Shown piece by piece: positions 7,473 through 15,827 of a stretch of DNA of 26,261 nucleotides; position 1 is the first letter of the stretch, and each line of letters opens with the position of its first letter. Both the position numbers and the translations under genes were made by a program. The notes under the pieces were generated by a model. That model ran no database searches and was not told where the DNA came from. It worked only from the letters and a program-made list of their open reading frames with translations. The stretch comes from Syntrophaceae bacterium UBA5764 (GTDB taxonomy: Bacteria; Desulfobacterota; Syntrophia; Syntrophales; Smithellaceae), in assembly GCA_002418825.1 (NCBI GenBank), contig DIEW01000061.1:1-26261 (forward strand), written 5' to 3'.

Positions 7473-9689
7473 ATGGTTAAAAAAAGCAAGAAAAATTATC
7501 TTGATGATAAGGAAATAAGAAAAAGGCGACGTGAACGAATTATCATGGTTGTTGTCGGCTTTTTAGCAATAACCTTTACCGTGATAGCCAGCCATGTTTT
7601 TAATAAAGAAGGCTTGCCCATATCCGCTAATATTTTTGTTTATGGATTATCCAGCATCAATGTCATCTTGATACTGCTTCTACTTTTCTTGATTGTACGA
7701 AACATCGTTAAACTTTTTTATGAACACCGTCGCGGCATTATTGGCTCAAGATTAAGGACAAAGTTAGTTGCGGCGTTTGTCGGCTTGTCCTTGGTGCCGA
7801 CAATTTTGCTTTTTCTATTTGCGATAAACTTCTTGTCTTATAATCTTGAGTTTTGGTTTAATGTTAAAACAGGAGAAGCATTGAATAAGTCTCTTGAAGT
7901 AGCGCAGATTTACTATCAACAGGCTGCGGAACAGGCAAAATTCAATGCACGCCAAATAAGCGCAGATATTACCAGAAACAGATTGTATCAACATGACCGT
8001 TTGGAATATCTGAAAAGTTTTATTCTTCAGCGTCAAAAGAACTATAATCTGGGCGTGGTGGAAGCGCATTTTGATTTTCAACCAAACAACATGATGTTCC
8101 CAGACGCGGAGCACCCCGAACTGAACTTTCCGCTGTTGACACCGAAAATGTTAGAAGACCTTTATTCAGGTAAAGAGATATTCACGGTAGAGTCCACAAA
8201 CGTTGGTGAAATAGTTGTAGGAGTTGCCCCGGTTTTTTCATACGCAGTGCCATCGGAAGTAATAGGCAGGGTTTCTGTTGGTTATAATATTCCTCAAGGT
8301 TTGGTGGAAAAGCTAAGGAATATTGCCGATGCTTCTCAGCAATATGGACAAATCAATATCCTAAAAAATCCTATAAAGTTCAATTATCTTGTCACCATGT
8401 CCATTGTGACCTTAGTGATTATTTTCTTGGCAACGTGGTTTGGCCTTACTTTGGCTGGCAATATTACTGGTCCGATTCAGAATCTTGCCGAAGCAACGAA
8501 TAAAATTACTCAGGGTGATCTGGATATTCAAATTGATGTGGAAGCTGATGATGAAATAGGATTGTTGGTAAAATCGTTTAATAAAATGACGAAGGATTTG
8601 AAGAAGAGCAGTGGTGGCTTGGTGCAGGCAAATATCAGCTTGGAAGAACGGCGTAAATATATAGAAACCATTTTACGCAATGTTTCTGCCGGAATTATCT
8701 CTTTGGATAAGAACGGTGTAATAACAACAATAAATAACGCCGCGGAGAAAATGTTTGATCTCAACCCGGAAGACGTTTTAAATAAAAATTTTCGTGATCT
8801 TATGATACCGGAACACTTAACCTTGGTAGATGAATTTATGAAAGAAATAGAGGAAAGCAATGAAGGGGCGTTACAAAAGCAATTGGAGCTTATGCTTAAA
8901 GACAGAGCTTTGACCGTATTGTTGACTGTTACCACTATTAAAGATGAAAGTGGCAATGATACTGGTATGGTTGTGATGTTTGAAGACATGACGCAATTGC
9001 AAAGGGCGGAACGGGCGGCGGCATGGCGTGAAGTAGCGAGGCGAATGGCGCACGAAATTAAAAATCCCCTTACTCCGATACAGCTTTCCGCTCAACGCTT
9101 GCAGAAAAAATATAGTGAGAAATTGGAAGATGGTTCTGTTTTTAAAGAGTGTACCCAAATAATAATTGATCAAGTCGAGGTTCTCAAAAATTTGGTAAAC
9201 GAGTTTTCTCGCTATGCAAGGATGCCTGTCACTACTCCGGCACCAAACGACTTGAATGAGGTCATTGCTGATTCTGTATCTCTTTTTCAGGATGCGCATA
9301 AAGACATAACTTTTGAATTCAAGAAAGCGGAAAATATGCCCAAATTTGAATTTGATGCCGAACAAATGAACAGGGTATTGATAAATTTACTGGATAACGC
9401 TGTTGCCGCAATCAATGATAATAAAGGGGGTAAAATTGAAATTACTGCTGGTTATGATGAACAATCTCGTAGGGCGACGGTTGCTGTTGCAGATGACGGG
9501 TCTGGTGTACCGGCAAACTATAAAGGCAAGGTATTTGATCCTTATTTTTCCACAAAAAAGTCAGGCACTGGTTTAGGATTGGCTATAGTCAATTCAATAA
9601 TATCTGATCATCACGGTCAGGTAAGTGTTTCCGATAACTTTCCCACAGGTACGGTTGTCTCGTTTCAGTTGCCGGTTTCAGGAGTCTGA
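7473..9689 (+). CDS. ntrY: NtrY-type membrane sensor histidine kinase
   Basis: 738 residues. Membrane helices lie at about 23-41, 53-78, 98-120 and 305-328, with an extracytoplasmic sensing region (about 121-304) between the third and fourth. Then come HAMP (about 325-380), PAS (about 395-505), a HisKA domain with phospho-accepting His527 in RRMAHEIKNPL, and the ATPase domain with NLLDNA (638-643), DDGSG (674-678) and GTGLGLA (698-704). This layout is that of NtrY, which phosphorylates NtrX; known roles include nitrogen, redox and envelope control, differing by species. The gene ends with TGA, and the regulator gene starts 53 bases later. Confidence 0.9.
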   Translation: MVKKSKKNYLDDKEIRKRRRERIIMVVVGFLAITFTVIASHVFNKEGLPISANIFVYGLSSINVILILLLLFLIVRNIVKLFYEHRRGIIGSRLRTKLVAAFVGLSLVPTILLFLFAINFLSYNLEFWFNVKTGEALNKSLEVAQIYYQQAAEQAKFNARQISADITRNRLYQHDRLEYLKSFILQRQKNYNLGVVEAHFDFQPNNMMFPDAEHPELNFPLLTPKMLEDLYSGKEIFTVESTNVGEIVVGVAPVFSYAVPSEVIGRVSVGYNIPQGLVEKLRNIADASQQYGQINILKNPIKFNYLVTMSIVTLVIIFLATWFGLTLAGNITGPIQNLAEATNKITQGDLDIQIDVEADDEIGLLVKSFNKMTKDLKKSSGGLVQANISLEERRKYIETILRNVSAGIISLDKNGVITTINNAAEKMFDLNPEDVLNKNFRDLMIPEHLTLVDEFMKEIEESNEGALQKQLELMLKDRALTVLLTVTTIKDESGNDTGMVVMFEDMTQLQRAERAAAWREVARRMAHEIKNPLTPIQLSAQRLQKKYSEKLEDGSVFKECTQIIIDQVEVLKNLVNEFSRYARMPVTTPAPNDLNEVIADSVSLFQDAHKDITFEFKKAENMPKFEFDAEQMNRVLINLLDNAVAAINDNKGGKIEITAGYDEQSRRATVAVADDGSGVPANYKGKVFDPYFSTKKSGTGLGLAIVNSIISDHHGQVSVSDNFPTGTVVSFQLPVSGV

Positions 9690-9742
9690 AAATATTGATA
9701 ATATATTGTAAAAAATACTTAAAATTAGTGTAAATATGGCCC

Positions 9743-11122
9743 ATGAAGGAACCAATTCTTATTGTTGATGATGAAGAGAGTATTTGCCAATCCCTGAAAG
9801 CAATTTTGGGCGATGAAGGGTATCAGGTTCTCGTTGCGAAAAGCGGGGAGGACGCGCTTAGGGTTGTTGAAGAGGAAACGCCAAAACTGATTTTGCTCGA
9901 TATTTGGTTGCCCGGTATTGATGGTTTGGAAACACTAAAACAGATTAAATCATTATATCCGGAAGTTGTTGTAATCATGATGTCGGGACACGGGACGATA
10001 GAAACGGCGGTAAAGGCAACAAAGCTGGGAGCATTTGATTTTATCGAAAAGCCTCTTTCTCTTGATAAGGTAATTATCATGGTGAACAATGCTCTCAACG
10101 TCATTCGCTTGGAGGAGGAGAATGTATTATTAAGACAAAAAGTGTCTCATCACCAATTTGAATTGACGGGTACGAGCCCACAGATAACCGAATTGAAAGA
10201 AATGATTAACATTGTTGCTCCGACCAATGCTTGGATTTTAATCATGGGAGAAAACGGGACGGGCAAAGAGTTAGTGGCGCGCTCTATACATCACTTGAGT
10301 CATCGTGCTCACAAGCCTTTAGTGGAGGTAAATTGCGCGGCGATTCCAGAAGAACTGATAGAAAGTGAGTTATTTGGTCATGAAAAGGGCTCCTTTACTG
10401 GTGCTACGGAGAAGAGGCGAGGCAAATTCGATCTGGCACACGAAGGCACAATATTTTTGGATGAAGTAGCAGATATGAGCCTGAAGGCCCAAGCTAAAAT
10501 TCTGCGCATTTTACAGGAGAAGAAATTTGAACGAGTAGGCGGTCATAAGTTAATCGATATGGATGTTCGCGTTCTGGCTGCGACCAATAAGGATTTGGAA
10601 AGAGAGATGGAGGCTGGCCGTTTTCGGCAGGATTTGTATTACCGCTTGCATGTAATTCCGTTGGTTGTTCCGCCACTGCGTGAAAGGAAAGAAGACATAA
10701 AGCCTTTAGCTGATCAATTTTTATCTGATGCGGCTGTTAAAGAAGGTGAGGAGCCTAAAATATTAACCGATGAGGCTTTGGCAATATTCATGGAACATGA
10801 CTGGCCGGGCAACGTTAGAGAGTTAAAAAACATTATAGAGAGGTTGGTTATTTTGAGCCCCTCCAGAGAAATTACGGCTAAAGATATTCCTCCGTTGCAT
10901 GTAAAAGCGGATATGAATAAAGATTTGAAGAATGAAAATATCGCTCTCAGTACCATTGCCGATTCATTAAAAGATGCGAAGTTTGATTTTGAAAGGCGAT
11001 TTATTTTGAAAAAATTGGAAGAAAATGAAGGCAATATTACCAAAACAGCGGAAGCGATTGGTTTGGAGCGAAGCAACCTGCATAAAAAGCTTAAGAGCAT
11101 GAAATTGGCGATCAAAGAGTGA
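9743..11122 (+). CDS. ntrX: NtrX-type sigma-54-dependent response regulator
   Basis: 459 residues. The receiver domain holds the acidic pair Asp9-Asp10, phospho-acceptor Asp53 (LLDIWLPGIDG) and Lys103 (EKPL). The AAA+ domain has Walker A GENGTGKE (169-176), the sigma-54 contact loop as GSFTGA (216-221) where GAFTGA is the most common form, Walker B GTIFLDE (235-241) and DWPGNVREL. A Fis-type helix-turn-helix (about 430-455, NITKTAEAIGLERSNLHKKL) ends the protein. It should activate sigma-54 promoters once phosphorylated by the neighbouring NtrY. No convincing -24/-12 promoter was seen in the window's gaps, so its targets are probably elsewhere. The ribosome-binding site is weak. Confidence 0.92.
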   Translation: MKEPILIVDDEESICQSLKAILGDEGYQVLVAKSGEDALRVVEEETPKLILLDIWLPGIDGLETLKQIKSLYPEVVVIMMSGHGTIETAVKATKLGAFDFIEKPLSLDKVIIMVNNALNVIRLEEENVLLRQKVSHHQFELTGTSPQITELKEMINIVAPTNAWILIMGENGTGKELVARSIHHLSHRAHKPLVEVNCAAIPEELIESELFGHEKGSFTGATEKRRGKFDLAHEGTIFLDEVADMSLKAQAKILRILQEKKFERVGGHKLIDMDVRVLAATNKDLEREMEAGRFRQDLYYRLHVIPLVVPPLRERKEDIKPLADQFLSDAAVKEGEEPKILTDEALAIFMEHDWPGNVRELKNIIERLVILSPSREITAKDIPPLHVKADMNKDLKNENIALSTIADSLKDAKFDFERRFILKKLEENEGNITKTAEAIGLERSNLHKKLKSMKLAIKE

Positions 11123-11132
11123 TTGTTTATTA

Positions 11133-11159
11133 AGTACTTAGTAGCCAATCTTAAGTATT
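11133..11159. terminator. Weak hairpin between convergent ntrX and flippase-like gene
   Basis: AGTACTTA (11133-11140) can pair with TAAGTATT (11152-11159), including one G-U pair, around an 11-base loop. It lies exactly where two convergent genes meet and overlaps the stop codon of the - strand gene. The stem is AT-rich and has no clean T-run, so a terminator role is doubtful. Confidence 0.25.
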
Positions 11160-12140
11160 AGTATTCGCTTTATTAAACTGTTTTTTTATGTCGGAAAAGG
11201 AAAATTTATTGAATGGGAGAAAGATAACGCCCAACGCTACAATCAAAGAAATGGATAAAAAATGGTAAACCACGGCAAAAGAAAGTGCTTCGGGTTTTTG
11301 TACACCGAAAATACTTAAACCCAAAATACAAGCGATATGCCAGTTGCCGATAAAACCAGGGGCGGTCGGAACCGCAATTCCTGCAATCAGAATGATCATC
11401 AAAACAAACGGCGCAATAAAAGGCAATGTGAAACCAAATGCTAAAAGCATTATATGTATTGCCATGACGTCGATAAACCAGATTATTGCTGAAAGGAAAA
11501 TTAAGTAAAACAACATTTTTAAATCAGTGATAATGACGAAGCCATCAATGAAATTGTGAATGATTTTATCGAATTTGTTAGCCATTTTCCCCGGCAGTTT
11601 GCTTAGAATGCGATTAATAATATTAATCGCATTTTTGCGCCGCCAAATTAAAATAATAATGAATAAAAAAAATATAAACATGAGCAGGAAAAACAATATG
11701 CTCGATCTCATAACCCAGATGGGCAAGTCCATAAAAGATAGCGCAATAATTATAATCGATATAACGGCAAAGCCGTCCAGTACCCTTTCGATAATAATTG
11801 TGCCAAAGGCGGAAGAAAATTTTATGTTATTTTTTTGCGCGATTAAGTAAGGGCGGGCTAGTTCTCCCAGGCGTGCAGGAATTCCGACAACAGCAAGAAA
11901 ACCAACAGAGGTGACGGAAAAAAGGGAAAGTTGATCGATCTTTTGAAGCGGCGAGAGAATAACGCCCCAGCGATAAGAGCGAAGAAACTGCATGATAAGA
12001 ATAGCAGCGATAAAAGCGGCAATAAATGATGGCTTAATCTTTTTTAAATTATTCAGGGCATTGTTTATATCTACTCCGCGGATTGATAAGTATACCAGTA
12101 TTAGGCTAAGCAGAATGCCGATTATTATTTTTTTGTTCAT
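11151..12140 (-). CDS. Flippase-like membrane protein, LPG synthase TM family (AglD/YbhN-like)
   Basis: 329 residues, almost all hydrophobic helices (seven to nine predicted by eye). The family signature is present: LRSYRWGVIL, then GIPARLGELARPYLI, then IIIERVLDGFAVI, and a C-terminal PTAPGFIGNWHI segment. This matches the transmembrane half of lysylphosphatidylglycerol synthase (PF03706) without the soluble lysyl-transferase domain. Such stand-alone proteins are thought to move or modify lipid-linked substrates in the inner membrane; the substrate here is unknown. It starts 28 bases after the DUF3568 lipoprotein gene on the same strand, so the two are probably co-transcribed. It ends against ntrX. 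Confidence 0.85.
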   Translation of the reverse strand: MNKKIIIGILLSLILVYLSIRGVDINNALNNLKKIKPSFIAAFIAAILIMQFLRSYRWGVILSPLQKIDQLSLFSVTSVGFLAVVGIPARLGELARPYLIAQKNNIKFSSAFGTIIIERVLDGFAVISIIIIALSFMDLPIWVMRSSILFFLLMFIFFLFIIILIWRRKNAINIINRILSKLPGKMANKFDKIIHNFIDGFVIITDLKMLFYLIFLSAIIWFIDVMAIHIMLLAFGFTLPFIAPFVLMIILIAGIAVPTAPGFIGNWHIACILGLSIFGVQKPEALSFAVVYHFLSISLIVALGVIFLPFNKFSFSDIKKQFNKANTNT

Positions 12141-12168
12141 TTAATGACTATACCCCGGCCGAGAGCAT

Positions 12169-12573
12169 TTATTTGTTGGCCAGGTGTTCAGAGATTTTAT
12201 CGTGTAGAAATTGTGAGGCGAGCTTATCCCCCATTAAACCTACGCGAATGGCGACCGTGGTCAAATCTTTCGATTTATATGTCACGTCAATTTTTACTTC
12301 TTCATTATTGATAAGGGCGGTAATTTTCCCCCGGGCAATTTCCTTGGAACGACTGACTTCAGTGCCGCGCATGTCGGCCACCGTTTTTTCACATGCAGTC
12401 CAAACATCCTCAAACGATGCGGGATAATCTGTTTTTAATTCGCCTGAAATGTAATAGTATGTTCCTACGCCTGCGCCTACTGCGGCTCCACCTACTGCGA
12501 GCGCGGCGCATCCTGTAATAAGGGAGGTAGATAACAAAAGTGAAAAAATCAAACCAAAGCAGTTGTTTTTCAT
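12169..12573 (-). CDS. DUF3568-like lipoprotein
   Basis: 134 residues. A lipoprotein signal peptide with lipobox LITGC is followed by a glycine-alanine stretch (AALAVGGAAVGAGVGTYYYISGEL). The remainder, about 90 residues, resembles DUF3568: YPASFEDVWTACEKTV, alternating strands, and a closing LASQFLHDKISEHL helix. I chose the ATG at 12573 because GGAGGG lies seven bases before it; a longer reading from 12603 places that ribosome-binding site inside the gene. It is likely anchored to the outer membrane. Function unknown. The glycine-rich part could insert in or lie on the membrane. Confidence 0.8.
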   Translation of the reverse strand: MKNNCFGLIFSLLLSTSLITGCAALAVGGAAVGAGVGTYYYISGELKTDYPASFEDVWTACEKTVADMRGTEVSRSKEIARGKITALINNEEVKIDVTYKSKDLTTVAIRVGLMGDKLASQFLHDKISEHLANK

Positions 12574-12615
12574 AATTAGCCCTCCGTAAAAACTTTTAAT
12601 CACATGTTTAATTTA

Positions 12616-12643
12616 ATTGCAATATCAATTGTGTTAATATCAA
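12616..12643 (-). promoter_or_regulatory. Putative promoter for the DUF3568-flippase pair
   Basis: On the - strand TTGATA (12643-12638; five of six) and TGCAAT (12621-12616; four of six) are 16 bases apart, about 45 bases before the lipoprotein start. The 121-base gap after dnaJ leaves room for a promoter. Weak sequence match only. Confidence 0.3.
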
Positions 12644-12694
12644 AATTGAAAGTGTTTACCGCCAGAAATCATTTTTGAAATCAAGAAAACAAAT

Positions 12695-13759
12695 TTAATT
12701 TGCTGTCGTGTTGAGTTTTTCAAATTCCCTTAAAATATCTTCCTCCTTTTTACTCAGGTTTACGGGGGTTCTTACGAAAATTTCGATAATTTGATCGCCA
12801 CGTCCGTAACCGCGGACATGGGGTACGCCTTTACCTTTGAGCCGGAAAGTTTTTCCGGTTTGTGTTCCTTTCGGGATTTTTATTTTTTCCTTATCCTGCA
12901 AAGTGGGGACTTCAATTGTTGCCCCTAAGGCAGCTTGAACAAAGGAAATGGGAACGCGGCAAATTATGTCGTCACCGGAACGTTTAAAAATTTCGTGTTC
13001 CTCGACATGTACGAAAACGTAAAGATCGCCATTGGGGCCGCCATGTTCGCCAGATTCCCCTTCGCCGCGCAGACGCAAGCGTGATCCTGTTTCCACACCA
13101 GCGGGTATTTTCAACTGGACATTTTTTTTAACGGTTTCTTTTCCTGTTCCTTGGCAATTGTGGCATGGTTTTCTTATGAGTTTGCCGTGACCACCGCACT
13201 GAGGGCATGTGGAGCTGATTGTAAAGAAACCGCTCGACTGTATAACTTGTCCGCGTCCCTGACATGTGCGACATGTTTCCGGTTGCGTTCCGGGAGAACA
13301 TCCGCTGCCTTCACACTTGCTGCATGTAGCCAGTTTCTTGATTTCTATTGTTTTTGATAAGCCGAAAGCGGCATCCATGAAGGAGATATTCAAATCATAA
13401 CGCAAGTCGGCGCCGGCGCGGACGAAAGACCTGGATCTTCCTCTTGAACTGCTGAAGCCGAAAATGTCTTCGAAGATATCGCCGAAGTGAGAAAAAATAT
13501 CTTCAAAACCGCTGAAGCCCCTAAATCCCGTGCTGCTGAGGCCTTCATGGCCGTAATGGTCATAGATTTCTCTTTTCTGGGGGTCACTTAATACTTCGTA
13601 GGCTTCTGCAGCCTCTTTGAATCTTTCTTCTGCTTGTTTGTCACCAGGGTTTCTGTCCGGGTGGCACTGCATGGCAATCTTGCGATAGTTTTTCTTTATT
13701 TCTTCGTCTGCGGCTGTTTTTTTAACGCCCAGAATTTCATAGTAATCTTTTTTAATCAT
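12695..13759 (-). CDS. dnaJ: Chaperone DnaJ (type I, with zinc fingers)
   Basis: 354 residues. J domain with HPD at 33-35, a Gly/Phe-rich linker (about 72-103), four CxxCxGxG zinc motifs (146-153, 163-170, 185-192, 199-206) and the C-terminal substrate-binding domains. It delivers unfolded clients to DnaK and stimulates its ATPase. It is slightly shorter than E. coli DnaJ (376). dnaK and grpE are not in this window. The ATG overlaps the stop codon of the upstream TPR-like gene by four bases (ATGA), so its translation is probably coupled to that gene. Confidence 0.96.
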   Translation of the reverse strand: MIKKDYYEILGVKKTAADEEIKKNYRKIAMQCHPDRNPGDKQAEERFKEAAEAYEVLSDPQKREIYDHYGHEGLSSTGFRGFSGFEDIFSHFGDIFEDIFGFSSSRGRSRSFVRAGADLRYDLNISFMDAAFGLSKTIEIKKLATCSKCEGSGCSPGTQPETCRTCQGRGQVIQSSGFFTISSTCPQCGGHGKLIRKPCHNCQGTGKETVKKNVQLKIPAGVETGSRLRLRGEGESGEHGGPNGDLYVFVHVEEHEIFKRSGDDIICRVPISFVQAALGATIEVPTLQDKEKIKIPKGTQTGKTFRLKGKGVPHVRGYGRGDQIIEIFVRTPVNLSKKEEDILREFEKLNTTAN

Positions 13760-14151
13760 TTTTCAATCGTGCTTTCAGCTTCCATAATTTTCAGGAGAGA
13801 ATTAAGTATTTCTGGTTTCCCGGCTTTTTCTAAAGCGTGTTTGGCGAATAAATATTTTTTCAGGGAAATGGCTTTTTGTCCAATCATCTCCCAATCAGCC
13901 TGAGACGGTTCTGTGTTCAATGCTTTCATGACCCGTTGAAAAAACATGACATCCCCAGTTTCAAAAGCCAGGGCCTTTATTTTTTCTAAGCCATCATAAT
14001 AATTAGCTTTATTATAGAAATCAATTGCGTCCGAAATAAAACCGGCGTCTAAAAACGTATTTCCGTAATTTTTTAGAATTTCCGCATCTGTTTTGTCTAT
14101 ATATAATATTTTTTGTTTTAATCTGTAATCAGGGAGTTTTTTGTTACTCAA
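13756..14151 (-). CDS. Small helical TPR-like protein coupled to dnaJ
   Basis: About 131 residues, predicted all-helical, with TPR-like pairs: [22 protein letters not shown], then residues including [20 protein letters not shown], then [19 protein letters not shown] recognise no specific family. I set the start at TTG 14151 because AAAGGAG lies exactly six bases before it; a longer frame from the ATG at 14181 has no ribosome-binding site of its own. The stop overlaps the dnaJ start by four bases. This suggests the two proteins are made together and may cooperate, for example as a client adaptor, but that is inference. Confidence 0.7.
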   Translation of the reverse strand: MSNKKLPDYRLKQKILYIDKTDAEILKNYGNTFLDAGFISDAIDFYNKANYYDGLEKIKALAFETGDVMFFQRVMKALNTEPSQADWEMIGQKAISLKKYLFAKHALEKAGKPEILNSLLKIMEAESTIEK

Positions 14152-14226
14152 CAAGTACTCCTTTGAAGAAATATGAATCAACGTGCGCTAATATAATTAT
14201 TAATTCACTGAAGTCAACAGGGTAAA

Positions 14227-15108
14227 TCACTTTACCAGCCGACGAAATGCTTCATAGTACCTTGCCTTTGTTTTTTCGATAATATCCGGCGGCAGCTCGG
14301 GCGCGGGAGGCTTTTGATTCCAGTTAATGGAAAGAAGGTAATCCCGTAAAAATTGCTTATCGAAACTATTTTGACCGCGGCCTTCTTCGTATTCATTGGC
14401 AGGCCAAAAACGCGACGAGTCCGGTGTGAGCAATTCATCAATAAGAATCAATTTATCATTGATGAGGCCGAATTCCATTTTGGTATCAGCGATAATTATG
14501 CCTGATTTCAGGGCTAAGGCGGCGGCGCGTTCATAGATCGCAATCGCTTTTCTAATAATTTTATTAGTCAAATCGGCTCCGATTAGGTTTTCCATTTCTT
14601 TTTTGTCAATGGCGGTATCATGCTGTCCATCGGGGGCTTTTGTTGTCGGAGTAAAGATTATCGAGGGAAGTTTGGAAGATTCTTTCAAACCGTCAGGGAG
14701 TTTAATCCCGGAAATAATATTGTTTCTGCGGTAATCATTCCACCCGGAACCGGATAAATAGCCGCGCACGATGCATTCTACGGGCAGAGGCTTGGCTTTT
14801 TTGACCAGCATGCTGCGACCTTCCAGAATATCTATATAAGAAGAACATTCCGGCGGATAATTGTCAACAGCTGTTGAGATAATATGGTTATCGATAATGT
14901 CTTCCATTTGTTTGAACCAAAAAGCGGACATGCGGTTTAAGAGAATGCCTTTGCCGGGAATGGGATTGGGCATAATCACGTCAAAAGCGGAAATTCTGTC
15001 GGTAGCCACAAGGAGTAAATTTTCTCCAACAGCATATAAATCTCGAACTTTGCCGCGGTTGATAAATCGCAAATCAGAAAAATTTGTGTACTGTATGGCT
15101 TTGGTCAT
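14227..15108 (-). CDS. purC: SAICAR synthase PurC
   Basis: 293 residues, the longer (yeast-like) form of phosphoribosylaminoimidazole-succinocarboxamide synthase, which joins CAIR and aspartate using ATP in purine synthesis. Characteristic stretches are NRGKVRDLYAVG, LLVATDRISAFDVIM, PVECIVRGYLSGSGW, a DGQHD segment, and IIADTKMEFG. AAGGAG nine bases before the ATG sets the start. The gene begins 13 bases after the MBL hydrolase and its ribosome-binding site overlaps that gene's end, so they share a transcript. No other purine genes are nearby. Confidence 0.95.
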   Translation of the reverse strand: MTKAIQYTNFSDLRFINRGKVRDLYAVGENLLLVATDRISAFDVIMPNPIPGKGILLNRMSAFWFKQMEDIIDNHIISTAVDNYPPECSSYIDILEGRSMLVKKAKPLPVECIVRGYLSGSGWNDYRRNNIISGIKLPDGLKESSKLPSIIFTPTTKAPDGQHDTAIDKKEMENLIGADLTNKIIRKAIAIYERAAALALKSGIIIADTKMEFGLINDKLILIDELLTPDSSRFWPANEYEEGRGQNSFDKQFLRDYLLSINWNQKPPAPELPPDIIEKTKARYYEAFRRLVK

Positions 15109-15121
15109 ACAAATTTACTCC

Positions 15122-15751
15122 TTAACGGAAAAAAGGATTATATTTTTTTTCGTGCCCGATAGTGGAAGTAGGCATACGGCCGTAATTATGGCCGGGCATA
15201 ACTTTTGTGTCCTCCGGCAACGTAAAGAGTTTTGTTTTGATCGCATTATACATTGTTTCCCATGAACCGCCGGGTAAATCCGTTCTGCCAACCGCTTCCA
15301 CAAAAAGCGTATCGCCGGTAAAAACATATCCGGGCGTGAAAAGACATATGCCTCCGGGAGAATGGCCGGGAGTATGGATTACCTTAAGTTCAATGTTGCC
15401 GGTGGCAATTAATTGCCCGTCTCTGACCAGAATATCAGCAGGCGGAGATTGTGTTGCGCCGAACATTCTGAGCATGGCGGCAGGCGTCGCCGTGAGCATT
15501 ATCGCATCGTCTTCATGTATAATTATTTTTGCCCCGGTAAGTTTTTTTATCTGCGCGTTTCCGCCGATATGGTCAACATGTCCGTGAGTGTTGACGATAT
15601 AATTAATGCGCAGGTTGTTTTTCTTTGCCTCGGAGATGATATCTTCCGCGTTATCTGCCGGGTCAATTACCAGGGCGTCTCCGGTAATTTTATCGCCTAA
15701 AAGATAAGCAAAAACAGCCATATGGCCGACCATCATTTGCTTTACAAACAT
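15122..15751 (-). CDS. MBL-fold hydrolase (glyoxalase II-like)
   Basis: 209 residues of the metallo-beta-lactamase fold. Metal ligands are clear: THGHVDH (His56, His58, Asp60, His61), His130 in TPGHSPGG, Asp147 in FTGDTLF and His188 in PGHNYG. This is the layout of single-domain glyoxalase II-like hydrolases, which often cleave thioesters; it lacks the C-terminal domain of classical GloB, so the substrate is open. The ATG at 15751 is preferred because AAGGGAG lies nine bases before it; the longer frame from 15790 has no support. Upstream partner is rsmB, downstream purC. Confidence 0.88.
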   Translation of the reverse strand: MFVKQMMVGHMAVFAYLLGDKITGDALVIDPADNAEDIISEAKKNNLRINYIVNTHGHVDHIGGNAQIKKLTGAKIIIHEDDAIMLTATPAAMLRMFGATQSPPADILVRDGQLIATGNIELKVIHTPGHSPGGICLFTPGYVFTGDTLFVEAVGRTDLPGGSWETMYNAIKTKLFTLPEDTKVMPGHNYGRMPTSTIGHEKKYNPFFR

Positions 15752-15827
15752 AATCAGACTCCCTTGAAAAAAGATGCGGCTATCTAGCACTATTTGATTT
15801 TGTTCGTCAATTTAAATTAGAAGGGTT

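Noticed and set aside
8528..9365. Two long overlapping - strand frames inside ntrY
   Set aside because: They are opposite the PAS, HisKA and ATPase domains of a clear histidine kinase and have serine- or lysine-rich shadow composition.
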